The notes beneath the pieces are model-generated. The model made no database searches. It was not told the origin of the DNA and was given only the letters and a program-made list of their open reading frames with translations. A stretch of 64,000 bases of DNA from assembly GCA_902826685.1 (NCBI GenBank), contig CADEFT010000002.1:62001-126000 (forward strand), in the 5' to 3' direction. Positions 16,930-25,160 of the stretch are shown one piece after another. Each line of letters opens with the position of its first letter. The first letter of the stretch is position 1. The translations under genes were made by a program, and so were the position numbers. This stretch comes from an uncultured Acidobacteriota bacterium (GTDB taxonomy: Bacteria > Acidobacteriota > Terriglobia > Bryobacterales > Bryobacteraceae).

Positions 16930-18351
16930 ATGCTTCGAGTCCGTTTCGCCCCTTCACCCACAGGTTATCTGCATATCGGTAGCGCGCGGACGTTCATTTT
17001 CAACTGGCTGTACGCGCGCCACAACGGCGGGACGATGATCCTGCGCATCGACGATACCGACGTCGAACGAAATACGCAAACTTCGCTCGATTCGATCTTC
17101 GATGGACTGGAATGGCTTGGCCTCGGCTGGGATGAGCAATACCGCCAGTCGGACCGTCTGGAACTGCATCGCCAGGCCGCCTGGCGTTTGTTTGAAAGCG
17201 GCCACGCCTATCGCGACTTCACGCCCGCCGGCGGCTCCGACGACGACAAATCGCGAGAGGAAGGGGCATGGCTGTTCAACGCCGGCATGCGCGATCTCAC
17301 GCGCGATGAGAGCGACCGCCGCGCCGCGGGCGGTGAGCCGTTCGTGCTGCGCTTCCGCGTGCCCCGGGACCAGACCCGGCACGTGGCTTTCAAGGATTCG
17401 GTCTATCGCGAACAATCGAAGTCCACCGCCGACATCGAGGATTTCGCGCTGCTGCGCAGCAACGGCATGCCGACTTACCACATGGCTTCCTGCGCCGATG
17501 ACATCGACCTCAAGATCAGCCACATTATTCGCGGTCAGGATCACCTGACCAACACCTTCAAGCACATCCTGATCTTTGAAGGACTGGGCGCCGAGCCGCC
17601 GCAATTCGCGCATCTGCCTCTGTTGATCGCCCCCGACGGATCGAAGTTATCCAAGCGCAAGCATGGCCCGGTGGTGAGCGTGACCACGTATCGCGACGCG
17701 GGCTTCCTGCCCCATTCCTACGTGAACTTTCTGTGTCTGCTGGGCTGGTCTCCCAAGGATGACCGCGAGCAGATGAGCCGCGAGGAACTGACCGGCCGGT
17801 TCACCCTCGAAGGCATCAATCGCAGCAATGCGGTGGTGAATTTCAGTGAAGCCGATCCCATCGATCCCAAGGCGCTGTGGCTCAATTCGCAGCACCTGCG
17901 TTCGGCACCGGTGGAGGAATTACTGCCCGCCGTGCGAAGGGTGCTTGAAGCCGCGGGACTGCCCGTGCCCGCCAGCGGCGAGGAGTTTGCGCGAACGGTG
18001 GACGTGATTCGCGCCCGCTTCCACACCTTGAACGATTTCGCCACGCGCGGCCGCCCGTATTTCGCCGGCGACTTCGAATTGTCGCCGGAGTCGCTGGCGA
18101 AGCTGAACGAACCGGGCGCCCGCGAGTTGTTGCGCGAACTTGGCAAAAGGCTCGAGCAAAAGGCCGAGTTCACCGAACAGAGTGTCGAGGCGGAACTGCG
18201 GGCGCTCGCTTCCGAACGCGGCGTCAAGGCGGGAGTGCTGATCAACGGTTCGCGGGCGGCACTTACGGGCCAGCATGTGGGGCCTAGCGCTTTCGCCCTG
18301 TTCACACTGCTTGGCCGCGAGCGCTCGATCGCGCGCCTCCAGAAGGTTTGA
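16930..18351 (+). CDS. gltX: glutamyl-tRNA synthetase
   Basis: 473 residues. It charges tRNA-Glu with glutamate. The class I signatures are present: APSPTGYLHIG (7-17; HIGH-like) and GSKLSKRKHG (KMSKS-like, near 240). The discriminating GluRS N-terminus is RVRFAPSPTG. The C-terminal anticodon-binding helical domain fills residues about 330-473. The ATG at 16930 is chosen over an in-frame start at 16741 because the extra 63 residues would only read rsmA in another frame. It follows rsmA by 7 bp and is in the same operon. A tRNA-Glu gene lies 3.8 kb downstream. Confidence 0.97.
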   Translation: MLRVRFAPSPTGYLHIGSARTFIFNWLYARHNGGTMILRIDDTDVERNTQTSLDSIFDGLEWLGLGWDEQYRQSDRLELHRQAAWRLFESGHAYRDFTPAGGSDDDKSREEGAWLFNAGMRDLTRDESDRRAAGGEPFVLRFRVPRDQTRHVAFKDSVYREQSKSTADIEDFALLRSNGMPTYHMASCADDIDLKISHIIRGQDHLTNTFKHILIFEGLGAEPPQFAHLPLLIAPDGSKLSKRKHGPVVSVTTYRDAGFLPHSYVNFLCLLGWSPKDDREQMSREELTGRFTLEGINRSNAVVNFSEADPIDPKALWLNSQHLRSAPVEELLPAVRRVLEAAGLPVPASGEEFARTVDVIRARFHTLNDFATRGRPYFAGDFELSPESLAKLNEPGARELLRELGKRLEQKAEFTEQSVEAELRALASERGVKAGVLINGSRAALTGQHVGPSAFALFTLLGRERSIARLQKV

Positions 18352-18364
18352 GTTTCCAATCATC

Positions 18365-19942
18365 ATGGTCATTCTCGGTATCGGTGGAATTCTGAGTGAC
18401 GCCGCGTGCGCCATCCTGAAAGACGGCAAGCTGGTAGCCGCCGTCGAGGAGCGCAAGCTGCCACGGCGTCATCGCGACGGCAGCCTGCCGGAGCAGGCGG
18501 TGGAGTTCTGTCTGCAAAAGGCCGGCGTCGAAGCGTCGCGGGTGGATTATGTCGCCGTCGTGCGGCCCACCGCCGCCGGGGCCGATGGCGATCCGCACCT
18601 GGCCCTGCGCGAGGGCTTTCCCAACAGCCAGGTGATGCTGGTGGATCACCACACCGCGCACGCCGCCGCCGCCTACTTCGTATCGCCTTTCGACCGGGCT
18701 TCGATTCTGACGCTCGACCGCTCGGGCGACTTGCGCTGTGGCGCGCGCTGGAATGCGTCGGGCACCGCGATGGCCGTCGATGGCGAGCTCTACTATCCCG
18801 ATTCGCTCGGACGCATTTACGGCCGGGTGACCGAGTTGCTTGGTTTTGAGCCCCATGCCGATGAGCACAAGGTGCAGTGGCTTTCCTCGGCGGGCGACGA
18901 CCGGTTTGTTTCCCTGTTCGAAGAGCTGATGTCATCGGGCCGCGCCGACTGGCCGCGTTCCGACCGCAGCTATTTCGATGAAGACCGGCTGGGCCATGGC
19001 GGTTTCAGCGAACGTTTTTACCAGCGGCTGGGCCTGGCCGACGGCGCGCCCGTTCCGGAGCCATTGAGGGCTCACGTCGCCGCGGGATTGCAGCGCGCTC
19101 TCGAACGCATCGTCGTGCGCATGGCCGGTGAGGGAGAGAATCTCTGCCTTGGTGGAGGCCTGGCGCTGAACGCGATGCTGGTGGCCGCGCTCGAAAATTC
19201 CGGCCGCTGGAAGAATGTCTACGTGCAGCCGGCGGCGGGTAACTCCGGCACCGCGATCGGCGCGGTGACGCATGTCTGGCACGGAGCCTGCAAGCAATCG
19301 GCTCGCGTGCGGATGGACCATTTATTTCTGGGGCCCAGCTACAACGCCGAAGAGATCAAGAGAGTTCTCGAAAACTGCAAACTGCGCTTCCGCTATCTGC
19401 TGACCACCGATGAGCTGATCCAGAACGCGGTGAAGCAGATCAACGAGCATCGCATCGTGGCCTGGATGCAGGGCGCCATGGAGTTCGGCCCACGGGCACT
19501 GGGCAATCGCAGTATTCTGGCCTCGCCGCTCGATCCATACTCCACCGAGAATCTGAACACCTTCATCAAGCACCGCGAGAGCTTTCGCAAGTTTGCCGCT
19601 TCGGTGCCGGAGGAACTGGCCGGCGAGTATTTCGAAGTCGGCCGGAATGCGCGATTCCTCGCCACGGTGGGCCGCGTCAAGCCGGCGCACCGCAAAACGT
19701 TCGAAGGGGCCTTGCTGGGCAACGACCTGATTCGCGTGCACACGGTCGCCGAGAGCGACAATCCCACTTATTGGCAACTGCTGCACGCCGCCGGCCGTTC
19801 CACGGGCTTGCCGGTGCTCTACAACACCAGCTTCAACCTGTTCGGCGACCCGCTGGTGTGTTCCCCGCGCGACGCGGTGCGCAGTTTCTACTCTTCAGGC
19901 GTCGACGCCCTGTTTGTCGAGCATTTCCTGCTGCAAAAATAG
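18365..19942 (+). CDS. carbamoyltransferase (NodU/CmcH family)
   Basis: 525 residues. The N-terminal YgjD/Kae1-like domain has GIGGILSDAACAIL and the metal-binding DHHTAHAAAAY (H95, H96, H99). The C-terminal domain has GPRALGNRSIL and NTSFNLFGDPLVCSPRDAV, the carbamoyltransferase C-terminal signatures. The family moves a carbamoyl group from carbamoyl phosphate via carbamoyl-AMP to hydroxyls of sugars, antibiotics or lipo-oligosaccharides. The N-terminal loop is SDAACAIL rather than the usual HDSAAALL. No glycosyltransferase or biosynthetic cluster adjoins it, so the acceptor is unknown. ATG 18365 is chosen; an upstream in-frame start at 18275 lies inside gltX. Confidence 0.88.
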   Translation: MVILGIGGILSDAACAILKDGKLVAAVEERKLPRRHRDGSLPEQAVEFCLQKAGVEASRVDYVAVVRPTAAGADGDPHLALREGFPNSQVMLVDHHTAHAAAAYFVSPFDRASILTLDRSGDLRCGARWNASGTAMAVDGELYYPDSLGRIYGRVTELLGFEPHADEHKVQWLSSAGDDRFVSLFEELMSSGRADWPRSDRSYFDEDRLGHGGFSERFYQRLGLADGAPVPEPLRAHVAAGLQRALERIVVRMAGEGENLCLGGGLALNAMLVAALENSGRWKNVYVQPAAGNSGTAIGAVTHVWHGACKQSARVRMDHLFLGPSYNAEEIKRVLENCKLRFRYLLTTDELIQNAVKQINEHRIVAWMQGAMEFGPRALGNRSILASPLDPYSTENLNTFIKHRESFRKFAASVPEELAGEYFEVGRNARFLATVGRVKPAHRKTFEGALLGNDLIRVHTVAESDNPTYWQLLHAAGRSTGLPVLYNTSFNLFGDPLVCSPRDAVRSFYSSGVDALFVEHFLLQK

Positions 19943-19950
19943 GCTCGCGG

Positions 19951-20961
19951 TCAGCCTTTGGCGGCGCGAATCGTATAGGTTCCGGTGCCGTTGGCCGTAT
20001 TGTAGTGGCGCACCTGCACCTTGTAGTCGCCCGGCATCAACTGCGCGACGATGCGCGGATTGCGGCCGGCGCCGCTGTCGTCGTCCTGTGCGATCTGATT
20101 GCCGCTCGAGTCGTAGAGCGTCATCACCAGATCGGACGGGCCGTCCGTTTCGATGGTGTAGCGGCCTTCGGCGCGCGCGGTCATCTTGTACAGATCCTCT
20201 TCGGCGGGCTGGCCGATGCTCGCTTCGACGGCTTCGGCCACCGGAAGGTCCACCAGCGACGGGACGACGGCGCGGGAATAGACGCGGGCGGCGAAAGCTT
20301 TGTCGACGTCCGACAGCACGTCGTTCGGCTCGCTTTGGAAGCCGTTGAGCGTCCAACTGGCGGGGAAGCTGTACAGCATCACCGATTTGGAATCGAATTC
20401 GCTTCCGTTGATCTGGCTCAGTTCGTACTTGGCGTACAGGTTGTGGTCGATCACGTCCTGCGTCCAATTGTTGGGCGGACCCGATAGCGCCGCGTTCACC
20501 ACGGGCTTGTTCCATTCGATGGGGTTGCCGATCGGATTCTGATGTTCGTGAATCATGCCGATCATGTGCCCGAACTCGTGCAGGATGACTCCCTCATCCT
20601 GCCAGCCGAGGTTCAAGGTCGGCTCATTGGCGGGAATGCCGAGGGCGTCGGTGCCGATATAGGACCAGGCGCCATCGTCGTTAAAGGCGATGCGGACCTG
20701 CGCGCCGGCGATCGCACCGAACTGGAAGGTGAGGTTGGCAAACTGCGTCCACTGCACGCTGAACTGCTTCACCATGTTCTGCTGCGCGGCGGTTCCGTTC
20801 ACGAATCCCATGCGGATGACGGAACCGTTGGGCCATAGCTTCGCCACTTCGAAGGCGGCGCGGAAGCGGCCGCCGCCGATGGAGAACACACGGCCCGGAA
20901 GGGGGCGGCGCAGTTCGGCCGGAAGAATGCGATCGAAACAAACTTTGTCTGTGCGTGGCAT
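19951..20961 (-). CDS. metzincin-type zinc metalloprotease with PPC domain
   Basis: 336 residues from ATG 20961, chosen because AAGGAG lies 9-10 nt upstream; ATG 20982 has no such site. The zinc motif HEFGHMIGMIHEH (H128, E129, H132, H138) is the HExxHxxGxxH of metzincins, and SVMLYSF provides the Met-turn. The C-terminal 90 residues resemble a pre-peptidase C-terminal (PPC) beta domain (GPSDLVMTLYDSSGNQIAQD, then GTYTIRAAKG). Similar proteins are called M12-family or astacin-like. No signal peptide is visible, although PPC proteases are normally exported. It may leave the cell by another route or act inside. Confidence 0.85.
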   Translation of the reverse strand: MPRTDKVCFDRILPAELRRPLPGRVFSIGGGRFRAAFEVAKLWPNGSVIRMGFVNGTAAQQNMVKQFSVQWTQFANLTFQFGAIAGAQVRIAFNDDGAWSYIGTDALGIPANEPTLNLGWQDEGVILHEFGHMIGMIHEHQNPIGNPIEWNKPVVNAALSGPPNNWTQDVIDHNLYAKYELSQINGSEFDSKSVMLYSFPASWTLNGFQSEPNDVLSDVDKAFAARVYSRAVVPSLVDLPVAEAVEASIGQPAEEDLYKMTARAEGRYTIETDGPSDLVMTLYDSSGNQIAQDDDSGAGRNPRIVAQLMPGDYKVQVRHYNTANGTGTYTIRAAKG

Positions 20962-21025
20962 GGAAACGGACTCCTTTGTCATGTGGTGAGGAACGGGAGT
21001 CGAGCGTTGCACGTGCCACAAAATT

Positions 21026-21610
21026 TTATCGGAGGACTCCGAGCCGGGCGAGGTCTTCGGGCACGTCGATGTCGAACCAGGGCAACCCCCGCTCCACCAG
21101 CAGGCCGCTCGAAGTGGCGGCGCGTTCGGTATCGGACAGGGCGTCGGCCGTGGACCAGCGCACGCCATCGAACATCGTCGGCGTGACGCGGCGGCACGAG
21201 ATGGCGTAATAGCCGCCATCCTCGCAAGGGCCGAGCGCTACGTCGGCCGTCGAGTCGAGCAGGTGCTGCAGGTGATCGCGCGGCAGGCCGGGTGCGTCGC
21301 TCCCGAGGATCAGGCAGCGGCCATGGCCGGAAGCCAACCCCGCGGTGAGAGCGGCCAGCATCCTCGAGCCCAGGCCGCCCTGGGCCTGCAAGCGGCGCGG
21401 ATGGGCTTCGGGCCAGGCAGCGGTGGGTTCATCGGTGTGCAACTCGACCGCGGCGTGGGGGCGGAACGATGCGGACAGGGTCCAGGCTTCGAAAACCATC
21501 CGCCGGTGCAATTCGGCCGCCTCGACCGCGGTGAGTACGGGCAGCAGCCGCGTCTTCACCCGGCCGGGTACCGGCGCTTTGGCGAACACGATCATTAAAG
21601 GTCTTTTCAT
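21026..21610 (-). CDS. DUF2064 / TIGR04282-type nucleotidyltransferase-fold protein
   Basis: 194 residues. It has the GT-A-like start MIVFAKAPVPGRVKTRL and the motif LGSDAPGLPRDHL, then LGPCEDGGYYAISCRR; together these define DUF2064. The family is annotated as a glycosyltransferase linked to arsenosugar synthesis or as CofC-like. Neither role is supported by neighbours here. It sits 64 bp upstream of the metalloprotease on the same strand and may be co-transcribed with it. Confidence 0.85.
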   Translation of the reverse strand: MKRPLMIVFAKAPVPGRVKTRLLPVLTAVEAAELHRRMVFEAWTLSASFRPHAAVELHTDEPTAAWPEAHPRRLQAQGGLGSRMLAALTAGLASGHGRCLILGSDAPGLPRDHLQHLLDSTADVALGPCEDGGYYAISCRRVTPTMFDGVRWSTADALSDTERAATSSGLLVERGLPWFDIDVPEDLARLGVLR

Positions 21611-21730
21611 CTATGCTTTAGCTGTATCCCGGCGGCACATTGCATCGTCTAATCGGACGTGAGAAGCTGTACCTGAGTGAGCGCTAGCGCGAATTTCGAT
21701 CATAACTCTGAGTAGGAAACGGGATCTCCA

Positions 21731-22108
21731 ATGTTCAAAAGAATACTTTCTGCATCCGCGGGCGTGATTCTAGCGGCTACGCTGCTGGCCGGCGCCGATC
21801 AGGGCGAGGGCAAGAAAAAGGCCGGCAAGGCCGGGGCGGCGGCGGCCGCGGCGGCCGGTGATGCGGCCAAGGGCAAGGAGCTGTTCGAGCAGTGCGGCGT
21901 CTGCCACAATGCCGACTCCGAAGAGAAGAAGATGGGCCCCGGGCTCAAAGGCCTGTATAAGCGCGCGACGCTTACCAACAAGAAGCCGGTGAACGACGCC
22001 AACGTCATGGAAGTGCTCAACAACGGCGGCAACGGCATGCCCGCCTACGACAGCATTCTCAGCAAAGAAGAGAAGGCGCACGTTCTGGCCTATCTTCACA
22101 CCCTGTAA
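21731..22108 (+). CDS. small secreted c-type cytochrome
   Basis: 125 residues. A signal peptide (about 1-22, SAGVILAATLLAGA) and a Lys/Gly/Ala-rich linker (25-47) precede one class I cytochrome c domain. Haem attachment is C55-G-V-C58-H59, and the distal Met is likely in GGNGMPAYD. MGPGLKGLYKR is typical of the family. It carries electrons in the periplasm; the partner is unknown. The basic/Ala linker may bind the membrane or cell wall. It is monocistronic, with tRNA-Glu 81 bp downstream. Confidence 0.92.
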   Translation: MFKRILSASAGVILAATLLAGADQGEGKKKAGKAGAAAAAAAGDAAKGKELFEQCGVCHNADSEEKKMGPGLKGLYKRATLTNKKPVNDANVMEVLNNGGNGMPAYDSILSKEEKAHVLAYLHTL

Positions 22109-22121
22109 ACGATTCCATTTC

Positions 22122-22181
22122 AAGGGCAGGTTGACGCGCGGGGGCGCGCCACTTTAGACTGAAAGAGTCTGGCCTGCCCTT
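22122..22181 (+). other. three-stem RNA structure between cytochrome and tRNA-Glu
   Basis: AAGGGCAGG (22122-22130) pairs with CCTGCCCTT (22173-22181). Inside lie CGCGC/GCGCG (22135-22139 with 22144-22148, loop GGGG) and AGACT/AGTCT (22156-22160 with 22166-22170, loop GAAAG). The result is a three-way junction. Only a short T-run follows. It may be a transcription terminator for the cytochrome or a processing site ahead of the tRNA. Confidence 0.5.
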
Positions 22182-22189
22182 TAGCAAGC

Positions 22190-22267
22190 GTCCCCATCGT
22201 CTAGCCCGGCCTAGGACACCGCCCTTTCACGGCGATAACGGGGGTTCGAATCCCCCTGGGGACGCCA
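22190..22267 (+). tRNA. tRNA-Glu (anticodon TTC)
   Basis: A 78-nt tRNA including encoded CCA. The acceptor GTCCCCA pairs with TGGGGAC, the anticodon loop CTTTCAC gives TTC, and the T arm is GGGGG-TTCGAAT-CCCCC. One C-A mismatch appears at the base of the anticodon stem. It reads GAA/GAG codons. Confidence 0.96.
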
Positions 22268-22295
22268 ATCCACGCCTCTCCAACGCATACATCCG

Positions 22296-23729
22296 ATGAC
22301 CCGCCGCCACTTTCTCTCCACAACCGCGGTCCTGGCGCAGCCTTCCCCGGTGCGATTCGTGGGGATTACCGTGATGCCGGAATGGATTCAGAGCGAAGGA
22401 ATCGACGGCGTTCTGCGCAATCTGATCTCGCGCGCCAAAGCGACGGCCGTTGTCACCTCACCTTACGTGATGGAGCCGGCCGATGAAAAGACCGGCTCAC
22501 GGGAGCCTCCGATCGACGCCGGGGCGGGCAGCGTCAGGCTGCTCGACCGTACGCTATGGGGCAAGCGCGACCTGTTCGTTCGGACCGCGCCGAGCTTCGC
22601 TCCCAGCACGGCGCTCTACAGGGGGCTCCGCTATCAGCCCGCGCCGCCCACCGAACTCACCCGCCGGCAGGGCGGGCTTGTAAAAGATTTCCTGGTCGAG
22701 GCCAGGCGGCGCGGCCTGAAAACCTACCTGCAGGTGCAGGCGGCGATTCCGCCCGGCTACCGCGTGCAGTTCGGCGGACCGTCCGAGGAAGATGCACCCC
22801 GCCTGCCTGACGGCCGGATTCCCCCGCGGCGCTTGGCGAACAATGGAAGTCTGGCCAGCCCGGCGATTCGCGCCTACACCTGTGCCCTGCTGACGGACCT
22901 GGCGGCGGCCTATCCCGATCTGGATGGCATGCGCGTCGACTGGCCCGAGTATCCACCGTATTTCCTCGACGACGCCTTCCTTGATTTCAGCGATCACGCC
23001 AAGGCGGTGGCGCTGCGGCATGGTCTGCCGTTCGACGGCATGCGCGAAGAAGCGGTGCGGGCCTACCGTGCCCTGCATGGCGGGTTGACCGATGCCGCAC
23101 TCGACCGAGCACGGGGACGATACGGCCTGCTGGCGCTACTTGGGGAGTATCCCGGTCTGGCGGGCCTGCTGCGGCTCAAGGCGCTGCTGGTGGAAGAGAC
23201 GCTGCGCGAATTCCGCCGCGTGTTGCCACCGTCGATGGCGTTGGTCCCGAACGCGTTTCCGCCTCCCTTGTCGCTCGCCTCCGGTATGGACTTCGCCCGC
23301 GCCGCCGGTCTGGTCCAGGGCTTCAGCGTGAAACTCTACACGATGCACTGGCCGATGATTCTACGCTTCTGGGCCGAAGCGTTGCGTTCCGCCAATCCCC
23401 AGGTTTCCGAACAAGCCATCACCGGCGCCGTGGAGGATTGGCTGGAATTGAGCGGTTTGCCCGGGTCGCGCCGGATCGACGATTACCGCTACCCGGAGCC
23501 CGGCGAGCGCCACCCGGTTTCCGATGCCGCCATGCGGGACAAGATTGTGCAGGCGCGCGGCCAGGCTGGCTCGACGCCCGTCTATGCGCTCGCTCACGGC
23601 TACGGGCCGGTGGCGGATTTCGAGCGCCGTCTGCGCGTGGCCTATGAAGCCGCCGGGCGCCGGGTCTGGATCAATCGTTATGGCTACCTCAGCGACGCCA
23701 AGCTGAACGCGGTGGGCAGGCTCGCCTGA
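22296..23729 (+). CDS. exported putative TIM-barrel (glycoside-hydrolase-like) protein
   Basis: 477 residues. It begins MTRRHFLSTTAV, like the twin-arginine start of the sulfatase in this window but with a weak hydrophobic core. The body suggests a TIM barrel: LVKDFLVEARRRGLKTYLQVQAAIP (strand with flanking helices) and YPDLDGMRVDWPEYPPYF. The acidic strand end (DGMRVDWPEY) resembles catalytic strands of alpha-amylase-like or GH-type enzymes. I cannot assign a family or name catalytic residues. Its stop is adjacent to that of the convergent nitrilase gene. It could act on polysaccharide in the periplasm. Confidence 0.6.
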   Translation: MTRRHFLSTTAVLAQPSPVRFVGITVMPEWIQSEGIDGVLRNLISRAKATAVVTSPYVMEPADEKTGSREPPIDAGAGSVRLLDRTLWGKRDLFVRTAPSFAPSTALYRGLRYQPAPPTELTRRQGGLVKDFLVEARRRGLKTYLQVQAAIPPGYRVQFGGPSEEDAPRLPDGRIPPRRLANNGSLASPAIRAYTCALLTDLAAAYPDLDGMRVDWPEYPPYFLDDAFLDFSDHAKAVALRHGLPFDGMREEAVRAYRALHGGLTDAALDRARGRYGLLALLGEYPGLAGLLRLKALLVEETLREFRRVLPPSMALVPNAFPPPLSLASGMDFARAAGLVQGFSVKLYTMHWPMILRFWAEALRSANPQVSEQAITGAVEDWLELSGLPGSRRIDDYRYPEPGERHPVSDAAMRDKIVQARGQAGSTPVYALAHGYGPVADFERRLRVAYEAAGRRVWINRYGYLSDAKLNAVGRLA

Positions 23730-23730
23730 G

Positions 23731-24513
23731 TCAATACCGGGAGCGGCCGGCCAGTAGCCCGGTGGCTTCGCTCAAGTCGATATCGGCCACCAGCAGGCCC
23801 GCTTTTCCGTAAGGCTGATAGCAAAGCAGCGTACCGCACGGGCGTGCCACGGCCGAAGTTGTGGGCGATCCTTCGGAGGCGTAATTCACCGTCGCGAAGA
23901 AGCACGTATTCTCGGCCGCGCGGCAGAGTACCGCCTTTTCATGGAAGGTGTTGGCGGGATCGGCGTACGTCGTGGGCCGGTGACCGCCGGGTTCGGCTTC
24001 GTGAAACTGCGGATGGAACACAACCTGCGCGCCGCGCCGTGCCGCCCAACGGACCGTCTCCGGATAGCGCCATCCCTCATGGCAGATGACCACGCCGAAC
24101 TTCAGGCCCCCGGCCTCGAACACCTGGCGTCCTTCGCCATTTGAATAAACGCCTTCTTCGGATGGATCGATCTGCACTTTGTCCTGAAAACCGGCGACGG
24201 TTCCATCGGCGCCGGTCACCAGCGCCGACGCCAGCAGCTTGCCTTCGAGGATTCGTTCCGTGCCGAGCACCACCGCCACCCGGGCTTTATGCGCCGCATC
24301 CGCCACCGTGGACCAGGCGCGTTCGAGGAACTCCGCATCGGGTGGGGGAACCGGATGGCCCACGGTCCGGTAGCCGGGGACGAAGCATTCCGGAAAGCAC
24401 ACGATACGGGCGCCCGCCGCGGCGCCGTCTTCGATGGCGGCAACGGCTGCTTGCACGGAATCCTCCGCGGAAGCGGGGAAGCGCAAATTGGCCAGCGCCA
24501 GCCGGTACATCAT
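23731..24513 (-). CDS. carbon-nitrogen hydrolase (nitrilase superfamily)
   Basis: 260 residues. The Glu-Lys-Cys catalytic triad is present: E42 in IVCFPECFVPGY, K112 in FQDKVQIDPSEEG, and C144 in GVVICHEGWRYPE. This fits amidases of the nitrilase superfamily that cleave C-N bonds of amides, omega-amides or carbamoyl compounds. The exact branch is unclear; CHEGWRYPE is an unusual variant of the common CYDLRFPE block. Its start overlaps the upstream methyltransferase stop by 4 nt, so it is translationally coupled and the third gene of the hom operon. Confidence 0.9.
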   Translation of the reverse strand: MMYRLALANLRFPASAEDSVQAAVAAIEDGAAAGARIVCFPECFVPGYRTVGHPVPPPDAEFLERAWSTVADAAHKARVAVVLGTERILEGKLLASALVTGADGTVAGFQDKVQIDPSEEGVYSNGEGRQVFEAGGLKFGVVICHEGWRYPETVRWAARRGAQVVFHPQFHEAEPGGHRPTTYADPANTFHEKAVLCRAAENTCFFATVNYASEGSPTTSAVARPCGTLLCYQPYGKAGLLVADIDLSEATGLLAGRSRY

Positions 24514-25160
24514 TTCGCGGGCGTGAAGATCGCGATGTACTGCGTGCCCGGCATATGATCGGCCTTCGATAGAAAACGGAATCCGTAGCCTTCCACTTCC
24601 TTGATGACATCGGCCTGATCGAGCCGGATATGGGCCGGATCGCGGAAGCCGGCCTTGTAGAAATCGACGATGGCCAGCCGCCCGCCGGTGTGAAGCGAAC
24701 GTGCGATGACGGCCAGGCTCATCTGGGGAAAGTCGAAGTGATGATAGGCGTCGAGCGTCAGCACCAGATCCACTTCCTTCTCCGGCAGCTTCGGATCCTT
24801 CTCGTTGCCAAGAATGAATTCCACGTTGGTGAGATTATGGCGCGCCGCGGTGGCTTTGGCCTGGTTGAGGAAATCCGCAAAGATATCGACGGCCAGGACG
24901 CGGCCGGTGGGGCCGACGGCGGCACTGAGGTAGGGCAGCATGTAGCCGACGCCGGTGCCGAGGTCGGCCACGGTCATGCCAGGCTTCAGATCCAGCGCGG
25001 CGATCAGTTCCTTCGGCTTCTGCCGTCCGTCGCGATCGCTCGCCGCCAGTGTCTTGGCGACGCGCTCGCGGCCCTCGGCCGTTTTGTAGCCGGAGTTGGC
25101 CTGCGCGGCGGCTTGCGCCCACAGGCTGGTACCCATCAAAAATGACAGAAGCAACTTCAT
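24510..25160 (-). CDS. class I SAM-dependent methyltransferase with signal peptide
   Basis: 216 residues. The Rossmann methyltransferase motifs are clear: motif I VADLGTGVGYM (64-74), an acidic residue after strand 2 (VLAVDIFADF), and motif IV DLVLTLDAYHHF. The first 20 residues (MKLLLSFLMGTSLWAQAAAQ) look like a cleavable signal peptide, which is odd because SAM is cytosolic. Similar secreted-looking methyltransferases are annotated in Acidobacteriota. It overlaps hom and the nitrilase by 4 nt each. The substrate is unknown. Confidence 0.87.
   Translation of the reverse strand: MKLLLSFLMGTSLWAQAAAQANSGYKTAEGRERVAKTLAASDRDGRQKPKELIAALDLKPGMTVADLGTGVGYMLPYLSAAVGPTGRVLAVDIFADFLNQAKATAARHNLTNVEFILGNEKDPKLPEKEVDLVLTLDAYHHFDFPQMSLAVIARSLHTGGRLAIVDFYKAGFRDPAHIRLDQADVIKEVEGYGFRFLSKADHMPGTQYIAIFTPAK

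Noticed and set aside
20995..21015. TGGCAC on the minus strand as a sigma-54 -24 box
   Set aside because: No TTGC at the required five-base spacing.
21681..21692. GCGCTAGCGC palindrome upstream of cytochrome c
   Set aside because: Short GC palindromes are frequent in this DNA and no promoter element overlaps it clearly.
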